Shown here: positions 55,841-63,574 of the stretch, piece by piece | Position numbering within the stretch: position 1 is the stretch's first letter | Layout: every line of letters starts with the position of its first letter | Source: Methylobacterium sp. Leaf91 | Lineage (GTDB): Bacteria > Pseudomonadota > Alphaproteobacteria > Rhizobiales > Beijerinckiaceae | Reading direction: 5' to 3' | Assembly: GCF_001422815.1 (NCBI RefSeq) | Contig: NZ_LMMP01000023.1 | Span: 111,208-175,207, forward strand | DNA: 64,000 bases | Translations under genes and position numbers: made by a program | Notes under the pieces: model-generated | Seen by the model: the letters and a program-made list of their open reading frames with translations, nothing else | The model's database searches: none | Told to the model about the DNA's origin: nothing

Positions 55841-56970
55841 AGGATGGTGGCGGCGAATGCGACGACCCATTCGCCGTCCCCGCTCGGCGGCTCGCGGGAA
55901 GCACCTTCCCCACAAGCGCACGCAAGGGACGTGGGGCGACGGCCAACCCCAGCGGTCGCTACGAGCCGGCGCAGCGCGAGACATTCGACGACGGCTGGGC
56001 TTCGGATGACGCGGTCCGGCGCCTGCCGACGGAAGATCTTCCCGAGCGCGCACGCAGCATCCTGACACGGAATACTTCGCCGGACCTGCCGTTCGATCGC
56101 TCGATCAATCCCTATCGCGGCTGCGAGCACGGTTGCGTCTACTGCTTCGCCCGGCCCAACCATGCCTATGTGGGCCTTTCGCCGGGCATCGATTTCGAGA
56201 CGAAGCTGTTCCACAAGGCGAACGCGGCCGAGTTGCTGGAGCGGGAGCTCTCGGTGCAGGGCTACGTGCCGGAGACGATCGCCCTCGGGACGGCAACGGA
56301 CCCGTACCAGCCCATCGAACGCGACCACGGCATCACCCGCGCCGTGCTCGGCGTGCTGGCGCGTTTCCGCCATCCCGTCGGTATCGTCACCAAATCGAAT
56401 CTCGTCGCCCGCGATATCGATATTCTGGCGCCGATGGCCGAACTCGGACTCGTCAAAGTGGCGATGTCGGTGACCACTCTCGACCCGGTCCTCGCCCGGC
56501 GCATGGAGCCACGCGCCCCCCATCCGGCTCGGCGCCTCGATGCGATCCGCCAGCTGAGCCACGCCGGCATCCCGGTCATGGTGATGATGGCACCGGTCAT
56601 TCCGTCGCTGAACGACCATGAGATCGAGGCGGTGTTGGAGCGGGCGCGGGAATGCGGTGCCGTCGAGGCGCGGCATGTCCTTCTGCGGCTGCCTCTCGAA
56701 CTCGACGACCTCGTGAACGACTGGTTCGCCGAACATTATCCTGGACGCCAGCGCCATGTGATGTCGCTCGTGCGAGAGGCCCGCGGCGGCAAAGCCTATG
56801 ATGCGACTTTCGGCCGGCGGATGACCGGCAGCGGCGCCTATGCCGACCTCATCGCCCAACGCATGCGGCTCGCAAAGCAGCGGCTCGGCTATGCAGATGC
56901 ACGCATCACCCTGCGCACGGATCTCTTCGACCGCACGGCCGCGACCGGGGCTCAGCTCAGCCTGTTGTGA
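55837..56970 (+). CDS. PA0069-family radical SAM protein (SplB-related)
   Basis: 377 residues from a GTG at 55837. The radical SAM motif is CEHGCVYC (Cys96, Cys100, Cys103) in NPYRGCEHGCVYCFARPNHA. Downstream sections VGIVTKSNLVARDIDILAPM and AMSVTTLDPVLARRMEPRAP fit the PA0069/SplB-like class related to spore photoproduct lyase. The class is often labelled DNA repair photolyase, without proof of a substrate. The C-terminus overlaps the convergent rnhB gene by 14 bases. The 80-residue N-terminal part before the core is basic and variable. Confidence 0.88.
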   Translation: MKDGGGECDDPFAVPARRLAGSTFPTSARKGRGATANPSGRYEPAQRETFDDGWASDDAVRRLPTEDLPERARSILTRNTSPDLPFDRSINPYRGCEHGCVYCFARPNHAYVGLSPGIDFETKLFHKANAAELLERELSVQGYVPETIALGTATDPYQPIERDHGITRAVLGVLARFRHPVGIVTKSNLVARDIDILAPMAELGLVKVAMSVTTLDPVLARRMEPRAPHPARRLDAIRQLSHAGIPVMVMMAPVIPSLNDHEIEAVLERARECGAVEARHVLLRLPLELDDLVNDWFAEHYPGRQRHVMSLVREARGGKAYDATFGRRMTGSGAYADLIAQRMRLAKQRLGYADARITLRTDLFDRTAATGAQLSLL

Positions 56971-57583
56971 CTGCCGCAGGTGATGAAGCAAAACGCTTGG
57001 TGAAGCTCACCCGGTGATGGGCCGAACGGCCCATTCTCTCCAGGCCGGCAAGGTGGGAAGCGGTCCCGTATCCGACATTGCGATCCCAGGCATAGGCCGG
57101 ATGACGGGTGGCCAGGGCCCGCATGAGATCGTCCCGCAGGGTCTTGGCGACGATGGAGGCCGCGGCGATCTGCGGTACGAGCCGGTCGCCACCGATCACC
57201 GCCCGGCACGGAAGAGCAAGGCCGGGAATGCTGTCGCGGCCATCGACGGCCACGGGCTTATCGAGCCCGAGTTTCTCGACGGCTCTCTTCATGGCGTCGA
57301 GGGTCGCGGCGCGGACGTTGATCCGGTCCACGACAGCACGCGAGCCGGCGGCGACCGCAACCTCGGCATGTTCCCTGATCAAAGGAGTCAGGCGCTCCCG
57401 CGTCGCCCGGTCGAGCTTCTTGCTATCATCGAGGCAGGCGAGCACTGAGGCCGGGAACACGGCCGGATCGAACCACACCGCCGCCACGACCACGGGGCCG
57501 GATAGAGCGCCCCGCCCGACCTCGTCGCAACCGATGAGAGCGGGGAGGGTGCGGGCGACGGAATCGGTGAACGGTCTGGGCAT
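56957..57583 (-). CDS. rnhB: Ribonuclease HII
   Basis: 208 residues. The metal-binding motif GCDEVGRGALSGP places Asp20 and Glu21, and LDDSKKLDRATRERL follows. Later, RAVIGGDRLVPQIAAASIVA is a family landmark. RNase HII cuts the RNA strand of RNA-DNA hybrids and removes single ribonucleotides from DNA. It overlaps the radical SAM gene by 14 bases at the 3' ends. The 115-bp gap to the next leftward gene contains a hairpin. Confidence 0.95.
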   Translation of the reverse strand: MPRPFTDSVARTLPALIGCDEVGRGALSGPVVVAAVWFDPAVFPASVLACLDDSKKLDRATRERLTPLIREHAEVAVAAGSRAVVDRINVRAATLDAMKRAVEKLGLDKPVAVDGRDSIPGLALPCRAVIGGDRLVPQIAAASIVAKTLRDDLMRALATRHPAYAWDRNVGYGTASHLAGLERMGRSAHHRVSFTKRFASSPAAVTTG

Positions 57584-57600
57584 CAGGCCGTCTGCCTACA

Positions 57601-57633
57601 CCCGTCCCGTCCGACGGTCACGGGATGGACGGG
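57601..57633 (-). terminator. Hairpin between the GT4 glycosyltransferase and rnhB genes
   Basis: CCCGTCC (57601-57607) pairs with GGACGGG (57627-57633), with an inner CCGTCCGACGG fold. It lies 66 bp downstream of the GT4 stop in the leftward gap-free direction? Orientation: the GT4 gene ends at 57699 leftward, so the hairpin sits beyond its stop and before rnhB's start at 57583. No U-tract. Confidence 0.4.
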
Positions 57634-57698
57634 CAGAAACGTGTGGGAGGCCGATCTCTTCTACCAGCGGGATCACGGAGCCATCCCTCGTCGCCTGG

Positions 57699-58769
57699 TC
57701 ACACGGCCGGTGCGGCCCGGAACGATCGGCGTCGGGGGATGGGAAGGCCGGTGCCGTGCGCTAAAGAGATGTTGGTGAAGAACTGGCGCGCGCTCTCGCT
57801 CCACGTATAGCGCAGGGCTTCCGCGCGGCAGCGCTCGCGCGGGATCGACAGGGCGGCAAGCGCGGCCTCGCGCAGGTCGGGCCCGAGAATTCCGGCGCCG
57901 GTGCCACCGATGACGTCGAGTGGTCCGGTCACCGGGTAGGCCGCCACCGGTACGCCACAGGCCAGGGCTTCGAGCAGCACGATGCCGAACGTGTCGGTCA
58001 GGCTCGGAAACACGAAGACGTCCGCCGCCGCATAGATCCGGGCGAGCGCCGCCCCGGTGAGGGTGCCGAGGAAGCACGCCTGCGGATACAGGCCCGCGAG
58101 ACGCGCCCGGTCCGGTCCGTCTCCCACCACAACCTTCGTGCCCGGCAGGTCGAGATCGAGGAAGGCCGCGACGTTCTTCTCCACCGCCAGCCGGCCGACG
58201 AAAAGAAAGAACGGTCCGGGCAACCCGACCAGGGTATCCGGCAGGACGTCATCCGGCCCAGCGGGGCGAAAGAGGTCGGTATCGACTCCCCGCGTCCAGC
58301 GCATCAGGTTACCGAAACCACGGGAGGCGAGGTCACGCTCGAGGGATGGGGTCGATACCATCGTACCGCTCGCCGCGCCGTGGAAACGCCGCAGCCAGGC
58401 GTAGCTCCAACTCTCCGGAACGGGCGCGCGGGCGGCGAGATATTCGGGAAAGCGCGTGTGGTAGCTCGTGGTGAACGGGCGGCCATGCGAGAGGCAATAG
58501 CGGCGGGTCGCGTAACCGACGGTCCCCTCGGTCGCCACATGCACATGGGTCGGCGCAAGATCGGCCCAGAGGCGTGCGACCTTACCTTTCGTGGCGTAGG
58601 AAAGCCGTATCTCGGGATATCCCGGAAGCGGCACCGAAGCGAAATCCTGATGGGTCAGGAACACCGTCTCGAACCCGAGCTCGCGGCCGGCGCTGGCCAT
58701 GTTCTCGAGCGAACGGACCACCCCGTTGACCTGCGGGTGCCAAGCATCGGTGGCGATCAGCAGCCTCAC
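57699..58769 (-). CDS. GT4-family glycosyltransferase (mannosyl/sulfoquinovosyl-transferase like)
   Basis: 356 residues from a GTG at 58767-58769. It opens LLIATDAWHPQVNGVVRSLE, the typical start of GT4 enzymes acting on lipid acceptors. The donor-site residues are in FVGRLAVEKNVAAFLDLDLP and the E-X7-E motif lies in FPSLTDTFGIVLLEALACGV. The sugar donor is not certain; GDP-mannose and UDP-sulfoquinovose enzymes share this pattern. The start overlaps the stop of the LpxH-like gene by four bases (GTGA), so both are translated together, suggesting joint action on an envelope glycolipid. Confidence 0.88.
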   Translation of the reverse strand: MRLLIATDAWHPQVNGVVRSLENMASAGRELGFETVFLTHQDFASVPLPGYPEIRLSYATKGKVARLWADLAPTHVHVATEGTVGYATRRYCLSHGRPFTTSYHTRFPEYLAARAPVPESWSYAWLRRFHGAASGTMVSTPSLERDLASRGFGNLMRWTRGVDTDLFRPAGPDDVLPDTLVGLPGPFFLFVGRLAVEKNVAAFLDLDLPGTKVVVGDGPDRARLAGLYPQACFLGTLTGAALARIYAAADVFVFPSLTDTFGIVLLEALACGVPVAAYPVTGPLDVIGGTGAGILGPDLREAALAALSIPRERCRAEALRYTWSESARQFFTNISLAHGTGLPIPRRRSFRAAPAV

Positions 58770-59593
58770 GCGACCGCCCTTGCCGGATTCGAGAGGACCG
58801 CGCCTCGTTCCGCCTCTTCGGCGGCAGCGCGTGCCCGCAGCACGCTCGGGTAATGCAGCACCTCCATGGTGCCATCGTAATGCTCGACGATGGCGGTGCA
58901 GGATTCCACCCAATCCCCGGTGTTCAGATAGGTCAGCCCGGCGATCTGGCGGTGAGCGGCATGGTGGATATGTCCGCAGATGACGCCGTCGGCGCCCACG
59001 CGCTTCGCCTCGGCGCTCAAAAGCTCCTCGAACTTTCCGATAAAATTGACGGCGTTCTTCACCTTCAGCTTCGCCCAGGCCGAGAGTGACCAGTAGGCGA
59101 GGCCGAGGCGGCGCCGGATCGTATTCAGATGCGTGTTGATGAAGAGCGCGAACGTGTAAGCCCCGTCACCCAGGAAGGCGATCCATTTGGCATGCCGAAC
59201 GACCATGTCGAACTGGTCGCCGTGGATGACGAGGTAGCGCTTGCCGTCTGCCGCGACGTGGATCCGGTCGTCCACCACCTCGATCCCACCGAACGTCATG
59301 CCGAGATAATCTCTCAGGAATTCGTCGTGGTTGCCGGGGATGTAGATCAACGTCGAGCCCTTGCGCACTTTGCGCAACAGCTTCTGCACCACGTCGTTGT
59401 GGCTCTGCGGCCAGAACCAGCCCGATTTGAGCTGCCAGCCGTCGACAATATCGCCGACGAGGTAGATCTCATCGGCGTCGTAATCCCGCAGGAATTCCAG
59501 CAGTAACCCTGCCTGACAGCCCTTCGTGCCCAGATGCATATCGGACAGGAAGAGCGTCCTCACGCGGATCGTCTTCTCTGTATCTTCGCCCAC
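58766..59593 (-). CDS. LpxH-like metallophosphoesterase (UDP-2,3-diacylglucosamine diphosphatase family)
   Basis: 275 residues from a GTG at 59591-59593 with GGAGTG upstream. Metal motifs in order: SDMHLGT, VGDIVDGW, IPGNHDEFL and the late GHIHHAAH. They form the calcineurin-like phosphoesterase site of the LpxH group. The closest group is the diacylglucosamine diphosphatase family of alphaproteobacteria, often with an adjacent GT4 gene. True LpxH cleaves UDP-diacylglucosamine in lipid A synthesis; alphaproteobacteria usually do this with LpxI, so this gene may serve another glycolipid. The upstream frame to 59713 is unconserved. Confidence 0.85.
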   Translation of the reverse strand: MGEDTEKTIRVRTLFLSDMHLGTKGCQAGLLLEFLRDYDADEIYLVGDIVDGWQLKSGWFWPQSHNDVVQKLLRKVRKGSTLIYIPGNHDEFLRDYLGMTFGGIEVVDDRIHVAADGKRYLVIHGDQFDMVVRHAKWIAFLGDGAYTFALFINTHLNTIRRRLGLAYWSLSAWAKLKVKNAVNFIGKFEELLSAEAKRVGADGVICGHIHHAAHRQIAGLTYLNTGDWVESCTAIVEHYDGTMEVLHYPSVLRARAAAEEAERGAVLSNPARAVA

Positions 59594-60215
59594 GACCCAC
59601 TCCGAATGGCTTCGGTGCGTTGAGCCAAACCGGATTCCCGTATCAGTTTGATGACGCGACCTCTGCTCGCTTCGCAGCGGACCCCTTTCAAGCAAGGCGC
59701 AGAGATGCTGCATTGCGCCACAAATTTTTTGAGTGGCGACGAAGTTTTTTGCATTTTCCTTCGACCGCGAACCTCGGCATAGTCAGGTCCAAGGTGACCC
59801 ACCGGATCGCGCTGGAAAGCGTGTGTCCGGAGCCCGCACGAGGCAAAATCAAGGCCGCCGACGAGGTGAGAAACGACGTCCACGGCCATGGGAGTGTGCG
59901 AATACCGCGCGCCCCGGCCAACGGAGAGAGGCTTGATTCAGTCGAAGGCGGTTGCGTCGAGCATTCCGGACCTCGCGGGCATCGAAGATGCCTCGGGGCT
60001 GGCCTCACGCCACCCGTCGATTGACGCGGACCATGCCATCGCATCCGGCCGGAAAAACGTGAGCCGGGCGTTCGGCAACGTTGTCGTATCCTCATCCAAA
60101 GCTTAGGAACCGCACTGGCGTCGACCCAAGCCGGATCGCGACCTTAGACTACCGTATTCGAACCCAGCGTCGTGCGCTGCGTGCACGCGAACCAAAGAAG
60201 AACCGGAGACACAAC
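59594..60215. promoter_or_regulatory. 622-bp region upstream of the serine-cycle operon
   Basis: No credible gene; the open frames present on both strands lack protein character. It separates the leftward LpxH-like gene from rightward sgaA and must hold the serine-cycle promoter. A short A/T-rich patch with two runs of six T is at about 59725-59760. LysR-type regulation of this operon (QscR) is known in Methylobacterium; I cannot pick its site from sequence alone. GGAG eight bases before the sgaA ATG is a good ribosome-binding site. Confidence 0.55.
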
Positions 60216-61424
60216 ATGGCGGCAACGAGACGACCGGGTCGGAATCATCTGTTCGTTCCGGGCCCGACGAACATTCCTGACCGCGTTCAGCGGGCGATGA
60301 TCGTCCCCTCGGAAGATCACCGTTCGGTCGACTTCCCGACGCTGACCAAGCCCCTGTTCGAAGAGACCAAGGCGGTCTTCGGCTCCACCGAAGGCACCAT
60401 CTTCCTGTTCCCCGCGTCCGGCACCGGCATCTGGGAATCCGCGCTGACGAACACGCTGCACCGTGGCGACAAGGTTCTGACCTCGCGCTTCGGCCAGTTC
60501 AGCCACCTCTGGATCGACATGGCCCAGCGCCTCGGCCTGAACGTGATCGTTCAGGAAGAAGAGTGGGGCACGGGTGCGAACCCGCAGCGGATCGAGGAGG
60601 CGCTGCGCGCCGACACGAACCACGAGATCAAGGCCGTCATGACGGTCCATAACGAGACCGCCACCGGCGTCACCAGCGACATCGGTGCCGTGCGTAAGGC
60701 GATCGACGCGGCCGGCCACCCGGCGCTTCTCTTCGTCGATGGCGTGTCCTCGATCGGCTCGCTGCCGTTCTACGCCGACGAGTGGAAGGTCGATTGCGCC
60801 ATCGCGGGCTCGCAGAAGGGCCTGATGCTCCCCGCCGGCCTCGGCGTGATCTGCGTCAGCCAGAAGGCTTTGAAGGCTGCCGAGTCGTCGTCGGGTCCGA
60901 ACGATCGCCTCGCGCATGTCTACTTCGACTGGGCCGACCACCAGAAGCAGAACGGCGCCGGCTACTTCCCCTACACCCCCGCTTTGCCGCTTCTCTACGG
61001 CCTGCGCGAGGCACTCGCCTGCCTGCGGGAAGAAGGTCTCGAGAACGTCTACCACCGCCATGCCGTGCTCGCCGAGGCGACCCGTCAGGCCGTGGCGGCC
61101 TGGGGTCTCAAGACCTGCGCCAAGGAAGCCAAGTGGAACTCCGACACGGTGACCGCGATCCTCGTTCCCGAAGGCGTCGATGCCGCCGCGATCATCAAGC
61201 ACGCCTTCGTGCGCTACAACCTCGCCCTCGGCGCTGGTCTGAGCCAGGTGGCCGGCAAGGTGTTCCGTATCGGCCACGTGGGTGACCTGAACGAGCTCTC
61301 GCTCCTCGGCGCCATCGCGGGCGCGGAAATGGCCATGCTCGACAACGGCGTGAAGGTGCAGCCAGGCTCCGGCGTCGCCGCTGCCTCCAGCTACCTGCGC
61401 GAAAACCCGCTCGCGAAGTCCTGA
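60216..61424 (+). CDS. sgaA: Serine-glyoxylate aminotransferase
   Basis: 402 residues from ATG at 60216, the length of the known Methylobacterium enzyme. The opening NHLFVPGPTNIPDRVQRAM and the PLP lysine in AIAGSQKGLMLPAGLG (Lys201) are family hallmarks. It transfers the amino group from serine to glyoxylate, giving hydroxypyruvate and glycine. It is the first gene of the serine-cycle block, followed after 108 bp by hprA. Glyoxylate for this reaction comes from the ethylmalonyl-CoA pathway, whose ccr and ecm are at 22.7-26.4 kb. Confidence 0.97.
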   Translation: MAATRRPGRNHLFVPGPTNIPDRVQRAMIVPSEDHRSVDFPTLTKPLFEETKAVFGSTEGTIFLFPASGTGIWESALTNTLHRGDKVLTSRFGQFSHLWIDMAQRLGLNVIVQEEEWGTGANPQRIEEALRADTNHEIKAVMTVHNETATGVTSDIGAVRKAIDAAGHPALLFVDGVSSIGSLPFYADEWKVDCAIAGSQKGLMLPAGLGVICVSQKALKAAESSSGPNDRLAHVYFDWADHQKQNGAGYFPYTPALPLLYGLREALACLREEGLENVYHRHAVLAEATRQAVAAWGLKTCAKEAKWNSDTVTAILVPEGVDAAAIIKHAFVRYNLALGAGLSQVAGKVFRIGHVGDLNELSLLGAIAGAEMAMLDNGVKVQPGSGVAAASSYLRENPLAKS

Positions 61425-61532
61425 TCACCGTGATTTCCCGGGGCCGGCCTCTCGCCGGCCTCGGGGCATCGTCTATAGAAGTGTGTATCGCGTAACGTCG
61501 CGCTTGGCGCGGAACGTCGCTTGAGGGTTCCA

Positions 61533-62477
61533 ATGGCGCACAAAATCGTCTTCCTCGACCGTGAATCCCTCGATGCCAAGGTGCGCGAATTCAATTTTCC
61601 GCATGAATATACCGAATACGAGTCGACTTGGACGCCGGAAGAGATCGTCGAGCGCCTGAAGGGTGCCGAGATCGCACTGATCAACAAGGTGCCGATGCGC
61701 GCCGACACGTTGAAGCAGCTGCCCGATCTCAAACTCATCGCTGTCGCCGCCACCGGCACCGACGTCGTCGACAAGAAGGCCGCCAAGGAACTCGGCATCA
61801 CTGTCGTCAACATCCGTAATTACGCTTTCAACACCGTCCCCGAGCACGTGATCGGCCTGATGTTCGCCCTGCGGCGCGCCATCGTGCCCTATGCGAATTC
61901 GGTGCGCCGGGGCGATTGGGCGAAGTCCACCCAGTTCTGCTACTTCGATTATCCGATCCACGACATCGCCGGCTCGACGCTGGGCATCGTCGGCTACGGG
62001 GCTCTGGGCAAGTCGATCGCCAAGCGCGCGGAAGCGCTCGGCATGAAGGTCATTGCCTACGATGTGTTCCCGCAGGAAGGCCTCGTGGATTTCGAGACGA
62101 TCCTCACCGAATCCGACGTCATCACCCTGCATGCGCCGCTGACGCCGGAGACCCGGAACATGATCGGCGCCGAGCAGCTGGCCAAGATGAAGAAGCACGC
62201 CATCCTGATCAACACGGCGCGTGGCGGCCTCGTCGACGAGGAAGCTCTCGCCGAGGCGCTCAAGGCCGGAACGATCGGTGGCGCCGGATTCGACGTGGTG
62301 ATGACCGAGCCGCCCAAGAACGGCAACATCCTGTGCGAGCTCGACCTGCCGAACCTCATCGTCACGCCGCACGTGGCCTGGGCGAGCAAGGAAGCGATGC
62401 AGATCCTGGCCGACCAGCTCGTGGATAATGTCGAGGCCTATGTTGCGGGCAAACCGCAGAACGTGGTCGAAGGCTGA
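61533..62477 (+). CDS. hprA: Hydroxypyruvate reductase
   Basis: 314 residues from ATG at 61533 with GAGGG upstream; the frame reaches 61521 at another ATG. It is a D-2-hydroxyacid dehydrogenase: NAD(P) loop GYGALG (154-159), catalytic Arg230 (NTARGGLVDE), Glu259 and His280 (TPHVAWAS). It reduces the hydroxypyruvate made by SgaA to D-glycerate with NADH. The order sgaA-hprA-mtdA-fchA is the Methylobacterium serine-cycle operon. A hairpin-rich spacer of 230 bp follows. Confidence 0.97.
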   Translation: MAHKIVFLDRESLDAKVREFNFPHEYTEYESTWTPEEIVERLKGAEIALINKVPMRADTLKQLPDLKLIAVAATGTDVVDKKAAKELGITVVNIRNYAFNTVPEHVIGLMFALRRAIVPYANSVRRGDWAKSTQFCYFDYPIHDIAGSTLGIVGYGALGKSIAKRAEALGMKVIAYDVFPQEGLVDFETILTESDVITLHAPLTPETRNMIGAEQLAKMKKHAILINTARGGLVDEEALAEALKAGTIGGAGFDVVMTEPPKNGNILCELDLPNLIVTPHVAWASKEAMQILADQLVDNVEAYVAGKPQNVVEG

Positions 62478-62492
62478 ACGCGACGACGAGTC

Positions 62493-62626
62493 GGCTCCCC
62501 GGAGCCGTAATCATTCGGGGGTCGCAAGGCGATACCCCGGACACCATGAATGCGGACGCCGATCGAGTCCGCACCGAGGGCGAGCCGGAATTACGGTCTC
62601 GCCGGCGGCGCCCCACGACGATGGGG
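62493..62626 (+). repeat. Series of hairpins in the hprA-mtdA spacer
   Basis: Successive stem-loops: GGCTCC-CC-GGAGCC (62493-62506); CGGGG with CCCCG, extended by TCGC-AAG-GCGA (62516-62539); TGCGGAC with GTCCGCA (62551-62573); GGCGAG with CTCGCC, with an inner CCG/CGG (62579-62603); CCCC with GGGG (62611-62626). None has a U-tract. They would be transcribed within the operon and may act in mRNA processing or differential stability. Confidence 0.6.
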
Positions 62627-62707
62627 ACGGTCCATCGCGCGATATGACGAGACGCGCCAATGACAACGATACGTCAGCCGCGCAGCGACGCGGGCAGAGG
62701 AAACGAC

Positions 62708-63571
62708 ATGACCAAGAAGCTGCTGTTCCAATTCGATACCGATACCGTTCCGAGCGTGTTCGACGTGGTCGTCGGCTACGATGGTGGCGCCGATCGCATC
62801 ACCGGTTACGGCAACGTGACGCCCGACAATGTCGGCGCCTTGGTGGACGGGACCATCTACACCCGCGGCGGTTCCGAGAAGAAGTCCACGGCGATCTTCG
62901 TGGGCGGCGGCAGCATGGCGGCTGGCGAGGCCGTGTTCGAGGCGGTGAAGAAGCGCTTCTTCGGCCCCTTCCGCGTTTCGATCATGCTCGATTCGAACGG
63001 CTCGAACACTACGGCCGCCGCAGGCGTCGCTCTGGTTCAGAAGGCTGCCGGCTCGCTTCAGGGGAAGAAGGCCGTCGTTCTGGCCGGCACCGGTCCGGTG
63101 GGCATGCGCTCGGCCGCACTCCTGGCTCAGGAAGGCGCCACCGTGGTTCTCTGCGGTCGCTCTCTCGATAAGGCTCAGGCTGCCGCCGATTCCATCAACA
63201 AGCGCTTCAAGGTCCAGATCAGCGCCGCCGCCACGCCGGACGCCGCGTCTCGCGCCGCCATCGTCAAGGGCCAGAACCTGGTCTTCTCCGCCGGCGCCAT
63301 TGGGCTCGAACTTCTGGCCGAAGCCGACTGGAAGGACGAGGCCAGCATCGAGTTCATCGCCGATTACAACGCCCAGCCGCCCCTCGGTTTCGGCGGCATC
63401 GACGCCATGGACAAGGGCAAGGAGCGCCACGGCAAGAAGGTGTTCGGCGCCCTCGGCATCGGCGGCCTGAAGCTGAAGCTTCACCGCGCCTGCGTCGGCC
63501 AGCTCTTCGACAGCGCCGAGAAGGTCTTCGACGCCGAGGAGATCTACGCCCTCGCCAAGACGATGGCCTGA
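62708..63571 (+). CDS. mtdA: NADP-dependent methylene-tetrahydromethanopterin / methylene-tetrahydrofolate dehydrogenase MtdA
   Basis: 287 residues from ATG at 62708, preceded by GAGGAA; the longer frame to 62660 is not conserved. The protein starts MTKKLLFQFDTDTVPSVFDV and has the MtdA loop VVLAGTGPVGMRSAALLA as its NADP site. MtdA oxidises or reduces methylene-H4F (and methylene-H4MPT) with NADP, linking C1 pools to the serine cycle. It is followed by fchA with a 3-base gap. Confidence 0.97.
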   Translation: MTKKLLFQFDTDTVPSVFDVVVGYDGGADRITGYGNVTPDNVGALVDGTIYTRGGSEKKSTAIFVGGGSMAAGEAVFEAVKKRFFGPFRVSIMLDSNGSNTTAAAGVALVQKAAGSLQGKKAVVLAGTGPVGMRSAALLAQEGATVVLCGRSLDKAQAAADSINKRFKVQISAAATPDAASRAAIVKGQNLVFSAGAIGLELLAEADWKDEASIEFIADYNAQPPLGFGGIDAMDKGKERHGKKVFGALGIGGLKLKLHRACVGQLFDSAEKVFDAEEIYALAKTMA

Positions 63572-63574
63572 CCC

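Noticed and set aside
59620..60106. Overlapping open frames upstream of sgaA on both strands
   Set aside because: No ribosome-binding sites or domains; translations are Arg/Ala-rich and look like composition artefacts of the promoter region.
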